Shown here in pieces: positions 22,757 through 35,300 of a stretch of DNA of 64,000 nucleotides. The stretch is taken from NCBI GenBank assembly GCA_001275005.1, contig JWZX01003325.1:1-64000 (forward strand), written 5' to 3'. Each line of letters opens with the position of its first letter. Position 1 is the first letter of the stretch. The position numbers and the translations under genes were made by a program. The DNA is from Chrysochromulina tobinii. Its lineage: Eukaryota > Haptophyta > Prymnesiales > Chrysochromulinaceae. The notes beneath the pieces were generated by a model. That model was not told the DNA's origin. It saw only the letters and a list, made by a program, of their open reading frames with translations, and made no database searches.

Positions 22757-22920
22757 TCCCACCCTCCACTCACCGCGATTTGAGCCTGGTCTCGTAGCTT
22801 CAGCAGGGTCCAGGGACGAGGAACCGGTGGATGTCGCGCTCACCAGGCTGCCTTTGTGTGGTTTGATGAACCGCAATCACCAACCTACGCGACCAAGTTT
22901 GCCTAGGCGTCTCGCAATTT
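22757..22920 (+). repeat. Dispersed repeat copy B (partner at 1412-1635)
   Basis: It shares the ordered blocks CACCGCGAT.TGAGCCTGGTCT, CAGCAGGG.C and CGCGACCAAGTTT with 1412-1635, diverged by substitutions and length changes. Confidence 0.45.
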
Positions 22921-23079
22921 GCGAACACATCGATGCATGTCGTGTCTCTCCCGACTCCCCCGCCCCGCTAATTCTCTCACACATTCAATTCCCAAACAGG
23001 TGTGGGGTTAGGGCCTTATAAACATGAAAAATAGTAGACCACTCCCCCTTGGGTCAAGACAGCTCCGCTACGGGCGCGG

Positions 23080-23082
<3 letters not shown>

Positions 23083-23124
<42 letters not shown>

Positions 23125-23232
23125 GTCTCTGTCTGTCTCTCTCTCTGTCCCTCTCTGTCCCTCTCTCTCCCTCTCTCTCCCTCTCTCTCCCTCTCTCTCC
23201 CTCTCTCTCGTCTCTCTCTCTCGCTCTCTCTC
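23083..23232. repeat. (CT)n-rich polypyrimidine microsatellite
   Basis: About 150 bases of TCTC units with regular GTCTCTGTC and CCCTCTC variants. Confidence 0.9.
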
Positions 23233-23394
23233 GCACCAACACTGACATGCAACAATGCTACGAGTATGTGGGAACTCTGGGTCGTGCTACGTGCAGCAGC
23301 ACTCAAAACCTTGCGATGCGAGAGACACATCTCGCCTTCTCATCATGATGCTCTTGAAGGCTCCTGCGAGGCCGGCGGCGTGGCTTGAGTCTCC

Positions 23395-26300
23395 TCACGC
23401 CCCCGGCAGGTCAACCTGGAGTGGGTGGCCCGTCGACACCCGCTCCGCGATCGCCTCATGAAGGTGAGCCAGCCCCGCGGACTCGAGCGGATTGTGTAGC
23501 AAGCGCAACACAGCCAAGGCCGAGTTGGCACGTAGCGCGATGGCGAGTGCAGCGGCACCTTCACTGGTGACGCCGGCTGCGCTCAGATTGACCTCGCGCA
23601 CCATAGCATTGTGCTTGAGCACACCGGCGAGCATGCAAATCGCGCCCGTGCCCATGGCCGTCTCCTCCAGGCTGAGCTTCCTGATGCCCTCGAGCACATC
23701 GAAGGCGTTGGTGCGTGCGAATCGCAGGCTAAGAGGGCTACCGGGGTCGAGAAGGCTCCTGCCCAGCGTCCCGAGCACTGAGTCGGCCACCGGCGGCCAC
23801 GCTCGCACGTCGAGGAACGTGAGCGACGCATTGGCATGCAAGCCAGCGCACAACACTTTCCAATCCACCATCTGCAGCCCAGTATAGCTCAGGTCGAGCG
23901 ACCTCAGCACGCAGCTCGGGCTGCGCAGCCACGCCGATGCGGCCGCACTCGCATCATGCTCAAGAGGATTCGAGCCCAGATGCAGCGCCGAGACCATCTT
24001 GCCCATGCGTGACGAGTGGATCTCGGAGATGAGCTTGGCGGCCTCGAGCCTCTTCTCGAAGTGGCCATACTCACGGCTGCCAAGCTCGAGGCTTCTCCTT
24101 CCCTGAGGATCACCGTCCTCGGCCGTTGTGGACGAAACCTCGCTGTAGTCGGCCGTTGCGGACGAAAGCGCGCCGGAGGCGTCGGGTCGGAAGTGGACCC
24201 ACTCGCGAAAGTTGAGCCCGAAGCTTTCCATCGAGAGTGTCGCCGCCTCAGGCAGCGGCAGCGCCACGTCAGAGGAGCCTATGAGCACGAATCGGTGGCC
24301 GGAGAGCATCAGCTCCTTGTGAACGAAGGCCTCGATGATCGGTCCCATGAAGGCCACGTCATCTTGCAGCGCGTACTCGACGACCACCACGAGCGCGCAC
24401 ATGGAGAGCGCCTGCAGCAAGAGCTCCCGCACTCTGGCGCCCATCTCGGCGCTCTCTCCAAATTTGGAAGCCGCCAGCCCGATGAGCTCGCGCAGCATCG
24501 CGCCCTCGTCGATGAGCTGATGCACGCGGTTCATGTTGGCTGTGATGAAGGATGCAATCACCGCGTGCCGGAGCAGCAGCGGCACCAGCGGCACGGTGCC
24601 CGCCTCGTCGGCATCGCGCAGCGTTGCTGTGAGCTTGTACAGCACGTTCGTCAGCAACCACTCGCGCTGTGCCTGATGCACCGAACCAGCGCGCATTTGC
24701 ATCGGCTCGACGCTGTGGAAGCCCAACGGCCGTTTCGGCGACGGCTCGGCCAGGATGGCGACCACGTCGCGCACGCGGCGCACACCTTCGAGCTTGGGGT
24801 TTGCGGACGCCGTATGCGGCGTTACGAAGACCAACTGCTTCGCCACCTCGACGCGCTTGCCGCTAAAGGCCTCGACGACCGTTTCGTGCGCCTGCAGCAG
24901 CGCCTCACAGTACGCTGCCCGTGCCGCGCGGTAGTCGGACACCGAGCGCATGCAACTCGCAGTGGGGGAGGTGGCGTCCGGCCCGTCCAAGCCCATGCTC
25001 GTGTGGTTATACTGGTTTAGGTCGGCCTCGAGCAGCTGCCCCGTCTCGACCAACTGGAGTTGATGGCGCGCTCCAAACTGGAGCCACTCGACCACCACGG
25101 CGTCCACGAGCCCCGCCTCTTGATGCAAGAAGAGCAGCCGGCACCCAGGCTCGTAGTGCGCCGCCGTGATCGGCCGCACATTGATCGGGCTCGCGTCGAT
25201 GAGCAGCTCGCCGAATCCCGCGAAGACGGGCTGGGCCGGGTCGCGCGCCTTCTTCTTGAAACTCGCCGTCGATTGACGAACCATGTTGCGCGGCTTGGGG
25301 CGCTCGCTGCCCGCCGAGCCGGTGGCTCCGTCGGCCAGTTGAATGTTATCGATGCGCACACGCAGCCGGTCGTCATCGAGAAGCTCGATGACCGTGCCGC
25401 ACCCGAGCAGCGGACCCGATGCGCCGTTGGGCCCGCGGCTCACCACGCCCCCCTCATTGGAGCGCACCTGAAGCCGCGTGCCCTCCGCGCATGCAAACGC
25501 GAGGTGCGGCACGAGCTCGAGGTAGATCGATCTCCCAGAGATCTCCCGGTCGAGCTTGACGATGAGGGTGTAGTCGTCACCGCGCAGCACCTGATGAGAC
25601 AGAGGGAGTGGCAATCAGATGACAATCACATGGCCATCAAATGGCCATCAGATTGGATCCCCGAGATCTTCTGAAGAGGCGGAGGTCATTGTGTGGTAAT
25701 GAGTGCCCGACGAGAGACGATGAGTGGCAATCCAGGGCACTCCAGGGCACTCCAGGCCAATCAAGGCCAATCAGCGTACTGAGGCGAGCTGGCGCTCGTC
25801 ATCAATCATGTGCCACTCGTTCTTCAACTGCAGGCGCCTCTCGAGATCGTCATTGACGTTGAGCAGCTCTCGAGATTCGAATCGGTGCTTCTCGGGCGAC
25901 TGCTTGGCGGAGGCGCGCGGGAGGAGCTTGCCCACGACGTCGTCATTGACGGTGACCAGATCGATCTCGCGGTCGCCCGGTATGGCAACGAGCTCGTCGC
26001 TCAGCACGTGCGCGGCGCCGCAGCAGTTGTAGAGCAGCACCACATGGCCCACGTCGGACACGTGGTAGTGCCGGCTGAGCCCCTCCTTGAGCGGGCGCAG
26101 TGTCGGGCGCTTGGGCCGCGCGTTCAGCTCGCGCTTCGGCCACTTGCCGTTGCGACGCGGGCCGCCATCGTCGCCCTTCTGCTGTCGGACGAAGCTGCCC
26201 TCATCCTCTGGATGCTCGGCAAAGTACTTTTTGAGGGCTGGGACGCCCCCGGTGAGGGAGGTGCCCAGTAAGGGCACCAGATGCCGATCTCGCTGCGCGA

Positions 26301-29300
26301 GGAGCTCGAGATCGTGGTGGAGATTGATCATGTCGCGCGGCAAGGTGCGCAGCTTCGCGTTATCCGAGATGTCGAGCTTGCGCAGCGCGCTCAGGTTGCC
26401 GATCGCGGGTGTGAGTTGCGTCAGGTGATTCGCTCGCAGGTTGAGCGAGCGCAGTTTCGTCAAAGTGCCGATGCTTCCCTGGAGACGCGTGAGCTGGTTC
26501 GATTGCAGATTGAGCTCCTTGAGCGCGAAGAGCGTCCCAATCTTGGACGGGAGCTCCTGCAGCTGATTCCTCTGCAGCGAGAGGTGCTCGAGAGAGCGCA
26601 GCCGGCAGATCACCTCCAGATCGTAGCTCGAGCTGAGCTCGTTCTCATCGAGGTTGAGGGTCTCAAGGTGTGTCATCTTGCTCACCGCCACAAAGAGAGA
26701 CTGCACCGAGCCCATCGGCGGCGCCACGCTGTCGGCCGTGCTTTCGGCCGCGGCCGATGCTGCGCTCAGCACGCTGCCCGCCGCAACAAGCACCATCGTC
26801 GGCGCACGTCCGACGGCCTTGCCAGGCTCGCGCAGCCCGAGGCCGTTCTGACTCAGATCGAGTAGTTTGAGTGGCGCGTGCTCGAGCGCCTCGACGATCG
26901 GCTGCGCGCCGGTGGCTTGCAACCGATTCTTGGCGAGGCGCAGCGATTTGAGCGTCGTGTTGGCACGCAGGATCGCGCTGAGCGTCAAGCCCGAGATCTC
27001 GCCGAGATCGTGGCTGCTCAGGTCGATGGAGACGGCCGCCTGCGGTCCACGTGTCAAGTGAATCGGGATGGTCTTGCCATCGAGCGTGACCGCCGTGAAG
27101 GCCCCGTGCGCCCGGATGCCCTCCGCGAGCGTCCGCATGTCCTCCGGCGCAAAGGTCTCGAGAGGCGCGCTGGCAAGCTCGAGCTCTGTGAGCGAGCTGT
27201 TGTATCGAAGCGCCGTACCGAGCGCACGCACGTCCGCGGCGCGCTCGGCGGCGCGCATGGCGAGGCGCAGCTTCCTCATCGCACCTGTGGGGAAGAGGAG
27301 ACAAGGCGCCGTGGTGAGCGATTGCATGCAAGGCGAGCGCGCACGGCGAGGCGCAGCTCCCTCATCGCACCGTTGTGGCGCAGCAGCCCAAAGAGGAGGA
27401 GCAAGGCGCCTGGCTCGAGGGAGCTCTGCCGGCTCGTGGGGTCGTGCCGAGTGCTGATCAGATCGAGCACGCCGACCTCTTCGGTGATCTCGAGCGTCTT
27501 GGCCTCCTGCTGTGCGCCCGCGGGCAGCGTGACGCTGACATACTTGAGCTTGGCCTGGCACTTGTCCGTGAGCAAGAAGGCGCCGATCCGCTCCATTTGG
27601 TCATCGGTGATCGGGTTATTGCGCAGGTCGACCGACGTGAGCGATCGGTTCTGCGCGAGGCTGCGGAAGAGGAGTACGCCCGAGATCTCATTGCTCGAGA
27701 GATCGAGAGCGCTCAGGGTGCAATGCGGGCTATTCAGCGCCGCCACCATGTTGTCCAGCTTTGAGTCGACGAGGTTATTGGACGCGAGGCAGAGCTTCGT
27801 CAAGTTGGGGCACATGCCGCTAAGCACGTGGTCGAAGAGCTGTGGGGAACCTCGCGCGCCCAGATTGACGCCATTCAAATCGAGCGTGCGCAGCGACGAG
27901 GTCTTGCACGCCTGCATGAGCTCGAGCACTTTGCCGCCCTCGGCGCCCTGGCCAGGGTTGAGGCGCAGGCTCTCGATCTCCTCATTCTCCGAGATGAGCT
28001 CGGCGACGAAGGTGCACATCGCCTTGTCGAGCAGCTCACGGAGAAACTCGGTGGCTGAAGAGGTGCCATCGCTCTTGAGAGATGGGCACAGGTCCACGCG
28101 CGACACCTTTGTCGAGCCGTTGAGGCTCTGCAGGTCGAGCTTGATCTTACGCGCGCGGCTCGGATCTTGCGTGTCCATCTTCTCGAGATAGAGGTTCTTG
28201 AGCGTCTTGTTGGCGCGCAGCGCGATGGCGAGCACATCCACATGCTCGGGCCCGAGTGACTGCAGCGTGAGCGACACAAGGGTGCGGTTCGCCTTGAGCA
28301 GCCCCGCGAGCAGGCACCACGAGCGCGTGGATCGCACTTGCTCGCGATTCTTGAGGTCGAAGGTGATCTCTTTGAGGTACGCCTTGAGGCCATAGTTGCT
28401 GCACAGCCCGAGACGCCCGTGAGGGCTGCTCAGCAGCGCCTTGCCGAGGGTCTGCCGGTCGTCATCTTGGAGTCCTTCGCCCTCGAAATTGAGCTCGGTG
28501 AGCGTCGAGTTGGCACGGAGCAAGCCAGCCAACATGGTCGCGTCAGAGCGGTCGGCATTGGCCGGCCACTGCAGCGACGTTGCGCTCGAGGTGAGGTCGA
28601 ACAAGTCGACCTTGAGCGCGATGAGAAGCGGAGTGGGACGGTGGAGAAGCACGCGCCCAATAGCCTCCTTGGCGCGATTGTCGAGCTTGCCGAATCCGTC
28701 CTTCTCCTCGATCCCGATGTCGGTGAGCGTGGGGTGCTGGCGCAGGAGCCCCGGCAGCTCCTTGCAACGACCTGGCTGGTTGAAGCTCAAGTCGAGCTTG
28801 ATGAGCGACTTGCAGGTGGCCAGCGCGGTGCACACCGCCTTCATCCCCTTGTCGCCCAGCCCATTATTGCTCAGGTCGAGCTCGGTGAGCGTCTCGTTGT
28901 TCGAGAGCGCGCGCGTGAGCTGCTGCTTCTTCCAATCCATCTTGCCGATCAAATTGGAACGCAGCTTCAGCGTACGCAAGGACGTGCCGATCGTGAGGAG
29001 GGTCGAGAGCCCCGCATCCGACTCGTCATTCTCCTCGCCCACCTTGTTGCTTGACAGGTCGAGCGAGCGCAGGTGCGAGGAGGTGAGCAGCCAGAGCGCG
29101 CGCTTACCACCCGGGGTGAGCCTCGCCTCCGGTTCCGTCGCAAAGTCCCAATCGTGCCGCTGGAGCGCGAGCAGGTCGCCCAGCTTGCGCGCGGAGATGC
29201 GGCACGTGTTGTTCATGAACGGGTCGTTGACAAAGCTCGCCGCGCGCACGTCGGTGCTCCAACCGTCCCACTGGCCGTCACGTGCCTTGAGGAAGAGGAA

Positions 29301-32300
29301 CTGCGCGAACAGCCCTTCCTGGAAGGAGAGATGCTTGAACTGGTACTGCGCTTCCGCCTCGTCGGTCTGAGCCTCGAGCGTCTTCATGAGCGGAATGCCG
29401 CCCTCCTCGTTGTTCAGGTGCAACCAGAGCGTGAGTGCCTCGGAGAAGGGCATTTCCTTGAGAAGGGCGCGCGCCACGTCCCGCGCGCCGAACTGGCGAC
29501 GGCCTTGCTGCTGGTTGACTACGGCCACATGGCGCAGCATCACGAGCCCCGTGTTGTGGATCGAACCGCCATCGCGAATGAGCTTCAGGTTCGACTCGGC
29601 GAGCGCCATGATGATGCTGCGCAGTTGCTTTGGCATCGCGAGCTCGCACGCGTTGAGCACCGTCCGCGCTGCACCGTGGCGCGCCATATTCAAATACTTG
29701 GCCGCCTCCCGAAAAATGTCATACAGTTCGTTGTCGCCTCGATGCTGGCCCTGCTCGACGCTCTTGTGCACGGCCATGTCCCCGGTCGTGATGCCCTCGC
29801 CCTGGTCGAGGGATTTCTTGCGTGACTGCTTGCGCTCGCGCTTCTCACTGTCCAGCGACGACTGCACCGCGAGCGCTTTGGTCCGGTCCAGAGCAAACAG
29901 CTGCTGCCAGATCTGCACGAGCGTGCGCGTCGCGAGGGCGTCATCGTACACGATGCCCTCGGCCGAGTTGCCGCCGCCACGCACGCCGGTCACGGCCGTG
30001 TACGCTGTAAAAAAGCGTCGGTCAATGGCATGCATGATCCCCATCTCATACAGCTCGAACTGGTTCGTGGGCAGTTCGGCGAGGTCTTCGCCCCCCGAGG
30101 TGAAGATGAGCACGAGCAGTGAGAGCAGCACGGGGATGCCGGAGGCATCGACGAGGAAGAGCAGCGCAGGCTCGAGCAGCGCGTCGATCCGATCTGGCTC
30201 GAGCTTGCCTTCCATTTGCTGCCGGAAGAAGTGGTAGTGCTCGCTTGCATTCGTGTGGCCCGAGGAGCCGACGGCGAAGATCTCCTTGTAGTGCAGCTCG
30301 CACCGGCACTCGACCTCCGTCAAGCCGTACGTGAGCAGCATCGTGGCCTTGAAGGAGCGGAAGTGCGTAGGGTCGAGAGAGATGAACCCGTTCTGGAGCT
30401 CCGTCATGGTTAGCACGGCGTGAGGCTCTGACTCGATCCTGACCTCGCGTGGGTCGATCGGCCCATGGGCGGCGGGCCCTTGGACGCTCGAGTCCGCGAG
30501 CGCCGCCTCGGGCGCGCCTTCCTCGGCCAAGTTGCCCACGAGGCGCGCCACGAACCAAACGAGCGTCTTGCCCTTCTCAAAGATCACGCGGCAGTGCAGC
30601 ACCTCCGGATCGTCCTTCTGACCTCGGACGATCTCCACGCTGCCCGCGGCGCCCGCGTCTTTCTCGGCGCTGCCCGCGACTGCCTCGGCAAGCGCGTGGC
30701 GCAGAAGCATGTCGAAGACGGCCCAGCGGCGCTCGCGCGGCATCGTCACCTTCTCCTTGGAGTGGCGCACCGACACCGGCGTCTTCGCCGAGGAGGGGAT
30801 TGGCTCGTAGTTCGTCTCCGAGGTCTCGGGGTTCTCCGCACGCACGGGCAGGTAGAGAGCTTCGAGCTCAGATCTGACACCCTCACTCAGCTTCTGGTAC
30901 GCCCTGTCGAGGCCGCGCCGCATCTCGCCGAGGGCGAGCAGGTGGTCGAAGAACTCGGAGCCGCGCATCTGGGTGCCGATCACGGAGCGTTGCTGCTCAT
31001 TCGAGAGCTCCTTCAGGTCCAGCACCGAAAAGTGGCGATCGAGATACGGGTCCATATTCCCAATGCCCTCGACGCGGGAGGTGATGAGCACTCGATTTCC
31101 CGAGGGCACCAGAACGTCTAGGACGAAGGACTCGACCATCCTACGCAGCCCGGCCGCCTCATCGACGCCGTCGAGGATCACGATGAGCGCGCGCAGCTGG
31201 AAGGCTTGCTTGAGCATCTCGGCGACACGCCGATGCACAGCGTCCACGTACGAGCCGAACAGCGCGTGCACACCCTCGCTCGAGCCCGCCGTCGCGTCGC
31301 GGAGCAGGTAGACGATCTGTTGCACGTACAGCACAATCGGGCACAGCTTCATGCCCTTGTGCTCGGACCCTTTGGCGAGGGTCTCTCCCAAAATATACAC
31401 GGCCTGCTTGCACATCCACGTCTTGCCGGTGCCCGGCCCAGCGCGCACGAGGCACGCCTGCGACGGATGCTCGCCACTCCCGCGCTTCGGCGAGGGCATC
31501 GTGAGGATGGAGACGAGCGCCTGCACATTCTTGACCGGCTTGCCCAGGAGTGTGTTCGTCGCGCCGCCTACGGTGGAGGCCTTGACATCCACGTTCACTA
31601 GCTGGTCCTTGATCGCGAGCGTGTTGCCCGTGATCGCGTCCTCGACCTTCTCGTTGCGCGCGACCATGTCGAGGCAGTGCTGCACGCGCTGCTCCTCGTA
31701 GTCGGCCACGGTCTCGAAGCGCGGCTGGCAGTGGTTGTACTCGTTCAGATCTGCCGCCACGATGCTCACCTTGTCCTTCACAGTCATCTCGACCCAATGC
31801 CGATTACCCGCCTTCGGATCGGGTCGGTTGCCCCCTTTGTCATCCTTGCGCCTCTCGCTCGTCTCCTCCCATTCCTTTTTAGGCATCTCGACCACGCACG
31901 CGTCCACGCACTCGTCGTTGTGCAGGTACAAGATGGGGGTCGCCTTGGGGTAGCGCACCGTCGTCGTGGGCACGCATCGATCGGGCCGCGGGTCGACAAT
32001 CTTTTCCTCGGTGGTCGCATCCACACGCACCACGACGGTGTCGTCGCGTAGCACCCGTTGCACTGTCGACACACGGCCGCAATAGTCGCCCGGCGCGATC
32101 AGAGTGAGCCGCGCGCCCACGCAGCACGCGTACGCGAGCCACGGGCTGACCAGCAGGACGGCCCGCTGCACATGTCCCGGACGAAACTGGGGCGCCGTGA
32201 CGGGCGCGCCGCGAAGCGCCACTGCCCCCCCCTTGACGGGTGGAGCCGCTTCGTCCACCTCAATCTCCCATTCGAGCTCGAGCTCCAGCGTGCCTGGCCC

Positions 32301-35300
32301 CTGCCGAAAGTGGTGCACCAATCCGTAGTCGACCCCGGGCAGCCAGCGGTGTTCAAACGAGACACGCTCCTCGAAGGGGAGGCCCTTTTTGGCGGGAATC
32401 TTGACCTTGCCGAGCGTCGCACCATTGCGCGCGAATAGGCTGTACTCGTACTTCTCAGGCAGCGTCGACGTGTCGCCGATGACCAACTTGAAGCGCGCCT
32501 TGTTGCAATTAAAGAGGAGCAGCATGCCCGCCCCAACACCATCGAGCGACGGCGCCTGCACGTGGCGCGACTCTTGCTTGTCCATCAGAGCCGGTGGCCG
32601 CTCTTCGTCGCGAAGCTTGAACTCGCGCACCATCTGCTTCGCGTCCGCATGGTCGATCCTGGGCGGTCTGAGCTTCCTCTCCGGCTCGCGCTCCTCAACG
32701 GGCTTCGTCACTATCAGAGTCGCGGGGCGTTTCACGTCCTTGCCAGCGCGACGAACGGGCGCGCCCGTTACGGCGCCTTCGCGCTTCTCCTCCTTGCTGG
32801 ACCCACGCGCGCTCTTCAACGCCATCGACACGCTCGCTGGGCCTCCGAGGCTACCGCGCAGGGCGGCCGCGCCCGCGTCGCGACGAGTGGCCGTGGTCTC
32901 GGCTGTGGGAATCGTTTTGCGAGCCGTCAAGTTGCCTTCTTTGGCAGCTGATGGCGCCTTTTGTGGCGTCCCCTTGCGCGCGCTGTTGCCGCCCTGGGGC
33001 TTATCGGCATCGACGCTCTCGCCCTCAGCATGGTCCGCCGAGCTGCTGCCCTTTACGGTCGATGCCGTCCGAGGCATCGTATCGGGCGTCGCATTGTTCG
33101 GGTCGCGCGCCGATCGGTCGCCAAGAGAGGGGCGTGGCCCTTTGAACGGGTTCTCGCGCTTCGCGCGCTTCTTAGGTTCGAGGGGAACTCCTGTGGAAAG
33201 GGGGGGGGCGCCGTGGTGAGTACGCGCCTGCATGAAGTGCATCTTTAAGGTTCGAGTGGAGCTCGAGCTGCGGCGGCCGCAGCCGGCTCACCCTCGTTGC
33301 TAAGCGCCAGGGTCGGCATGGGAGGGCTCGACCCCGCACTAGGTGCCGGGGGTTCGGTGCCACCGGCGGAGAGCTCGTCTGCATCACTGACCGGCGTGAG
33401 ATCCGACGGCAGTGGCGGCGGTGTATCGGCTCGCGCGATCGCCCCTGAGGGTGGCGTGGCGGGTCGATCTTCCCCTCGATCTCCATCGATCTCCCCCGAG
33501 CTCGGTCCGTCGTCGCGTACGGCGGGCTGGGATGACCCGTCGCGCGGCGTGTCCTCAATGGGGGGGGTGGCATCGCCGGCATGCTGCTGCGCGGCATGCT
33601 CGTGCACCGCGCGCTTCACAATCTCGAGTAGCTCGGCCGATGCGCGATTGCCATTCAAGTCGATGCTCAGCGGTGAGGGCGTCTTGCGCTGAGAGGCACC
33701 GAGCGCTTTGATGAGCAACTCAAGCGCCGCACTTTGGTACGTTTCAAACGAGACCCACTCACAGTCGAGGTACTCGGTGTACACCCCACATAGCCGCCCG
33801 TTAGCCAGCGAGACGTGGGTGAGGCTTGCGTGTTGGCAGAGCGCCTTGACAAGTGCGTCGAAGCCCTCCGTGTGCCACGTACCAGACGGCAGCCGCCCCG
33901 CAAAGCGAGCGCCGAGCGCCGTGGTGAGCAGGGCGGCGTCCTTCTCCGATGCGCACGCTGCGCGCACCGCCTCGGGCGAGAGAGCAATGCAGAGGAGATT
34001 GGAGGACAGGTCGAGCACGGTGAGGCTGCTCGCTCTGCGCAGCACCTCGGCGAGCAGAGGGGCGCACTCGGCGTCGAGCAGGTTGTCACGCAGGCAGAGC
34101 GTGCTGAGGCGCGTGCACACGGCCGCAACGTCCACGAGCAGCCTGCATGCACCGACGCCGAGTTTGTTGCGCGCGAGATCGAGGGAGGTGAGCGCGTGCG
34201 GCTCGGCCGACGACAGTGTCATGTGGCCACTCCGGCCGAGTGCGCTCAGCACAAGGGCCGCACCCTCGTCCTTGAGCCAATTGTCGTTCAGGCAGAGCGT
34301 GCTCAGCCGAGGGCAGCTCTCGAGGCGCATCGCGAGCAAGCCAAGCCCGTCAGGGCTCCACGAGCCTCGCCCAAGAGGGTCTATGCCGCACAGGCCGTTG
34401 CGGGAGAGGTCGAGGAGCTCAACATGGCGCGAGAGGGCGCCTTCGAGCGCTCGAGCTACCTGCCGAGCGCCTTCAGAGGCCAGACAGTTGCCCGCGAGGT
34501 TGAGCGCGCGCGCAGGCGGCTCCGGGTCCTCGGCTAGCACCTGCAATATGAGGGGCGCCATCAGAGGTCATCAGCGGGCACATCGGCGGGCATCAGCGGC
34601 ACTCCTGGGCGGGCATCAGTCAGTAGCGGGCATCAGTCGGCTGGGGTCGTCGGCCAGACCTTGGCAAGAGCATACATCTCGTCGCCGCGGAGATTGTTGT
34701 CACTCAGGTCGAGGGAGTGCGCCGCGTGCAAGAGCAACGAGATGGCACGCAGCGCCGTCGGACGATGGCCTCCCAGCTTGGCACGCAGCTCAAGGGCAGC
34801 ATCCGTCTTTGAGAGCCCGCACGCCTGCAGCAGGCCGTGCCCGAACGCGCGCCCCATTTCGGAGCCGTGGCGCAACGTGTTGCCCCACCACGCCGACCAA
34901 CGCCATGGCTCGGCTGCCCGGGGTATAAGCCGCTGCCCGTTGCAGAGCGCGCGTGCCGTGAAGAACTCCTGGAAGGAGAGGTGCGACGACTGCATCTCCA
35001 GCGGAGAGGCGCTCAGCAAGCTGAGCAGCGGCAGCCGGTCTTGGCGCACTCGCTCGCGGATCCCTTGCATCGCGTCCTGCCACTCTTGGGGGAGCTCGCC
35101 GATCGCCTTGAACACCTCCGTCTGCATGCGACGGTGCTCCACCATGCTCATCGGGCGGGAAAGTTGGTTACGCAGCCCCGCTTCATTGGGCGGTCCGACG
35201 CCCACCGAGGCGCGAGCCCTCCCCCAGAGGACCGCCCCCTTTTCCGAGGAGCGCGCTTTGTTGAGAGAGGCCATATTCCGTGTGCCATCAACGGTCGACG

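Larger units (their letters stand above)
22546..23394. other. Intergenic region with promoter-like motif, dispersed repeat and (CT)n
   Basis: About 850 bases upstream of the GT49-fusion gene and downstream of the giant NACHT gene. It contains the TTCACG element (22650-22668), dispersed repeat copy B (22757-22920) and a long pyrimidine microsatellite (about 23083-23232). No gene seen. Confidence 0.5.

Noticed and set aside
32389-33219. Plus-strand 276-codon ORF opposite the start of exon 8 of the giant gene
   Set aside because: Arginine/serine-biased shadow; no domain. The minus frame leads directly into NACHT module 2.
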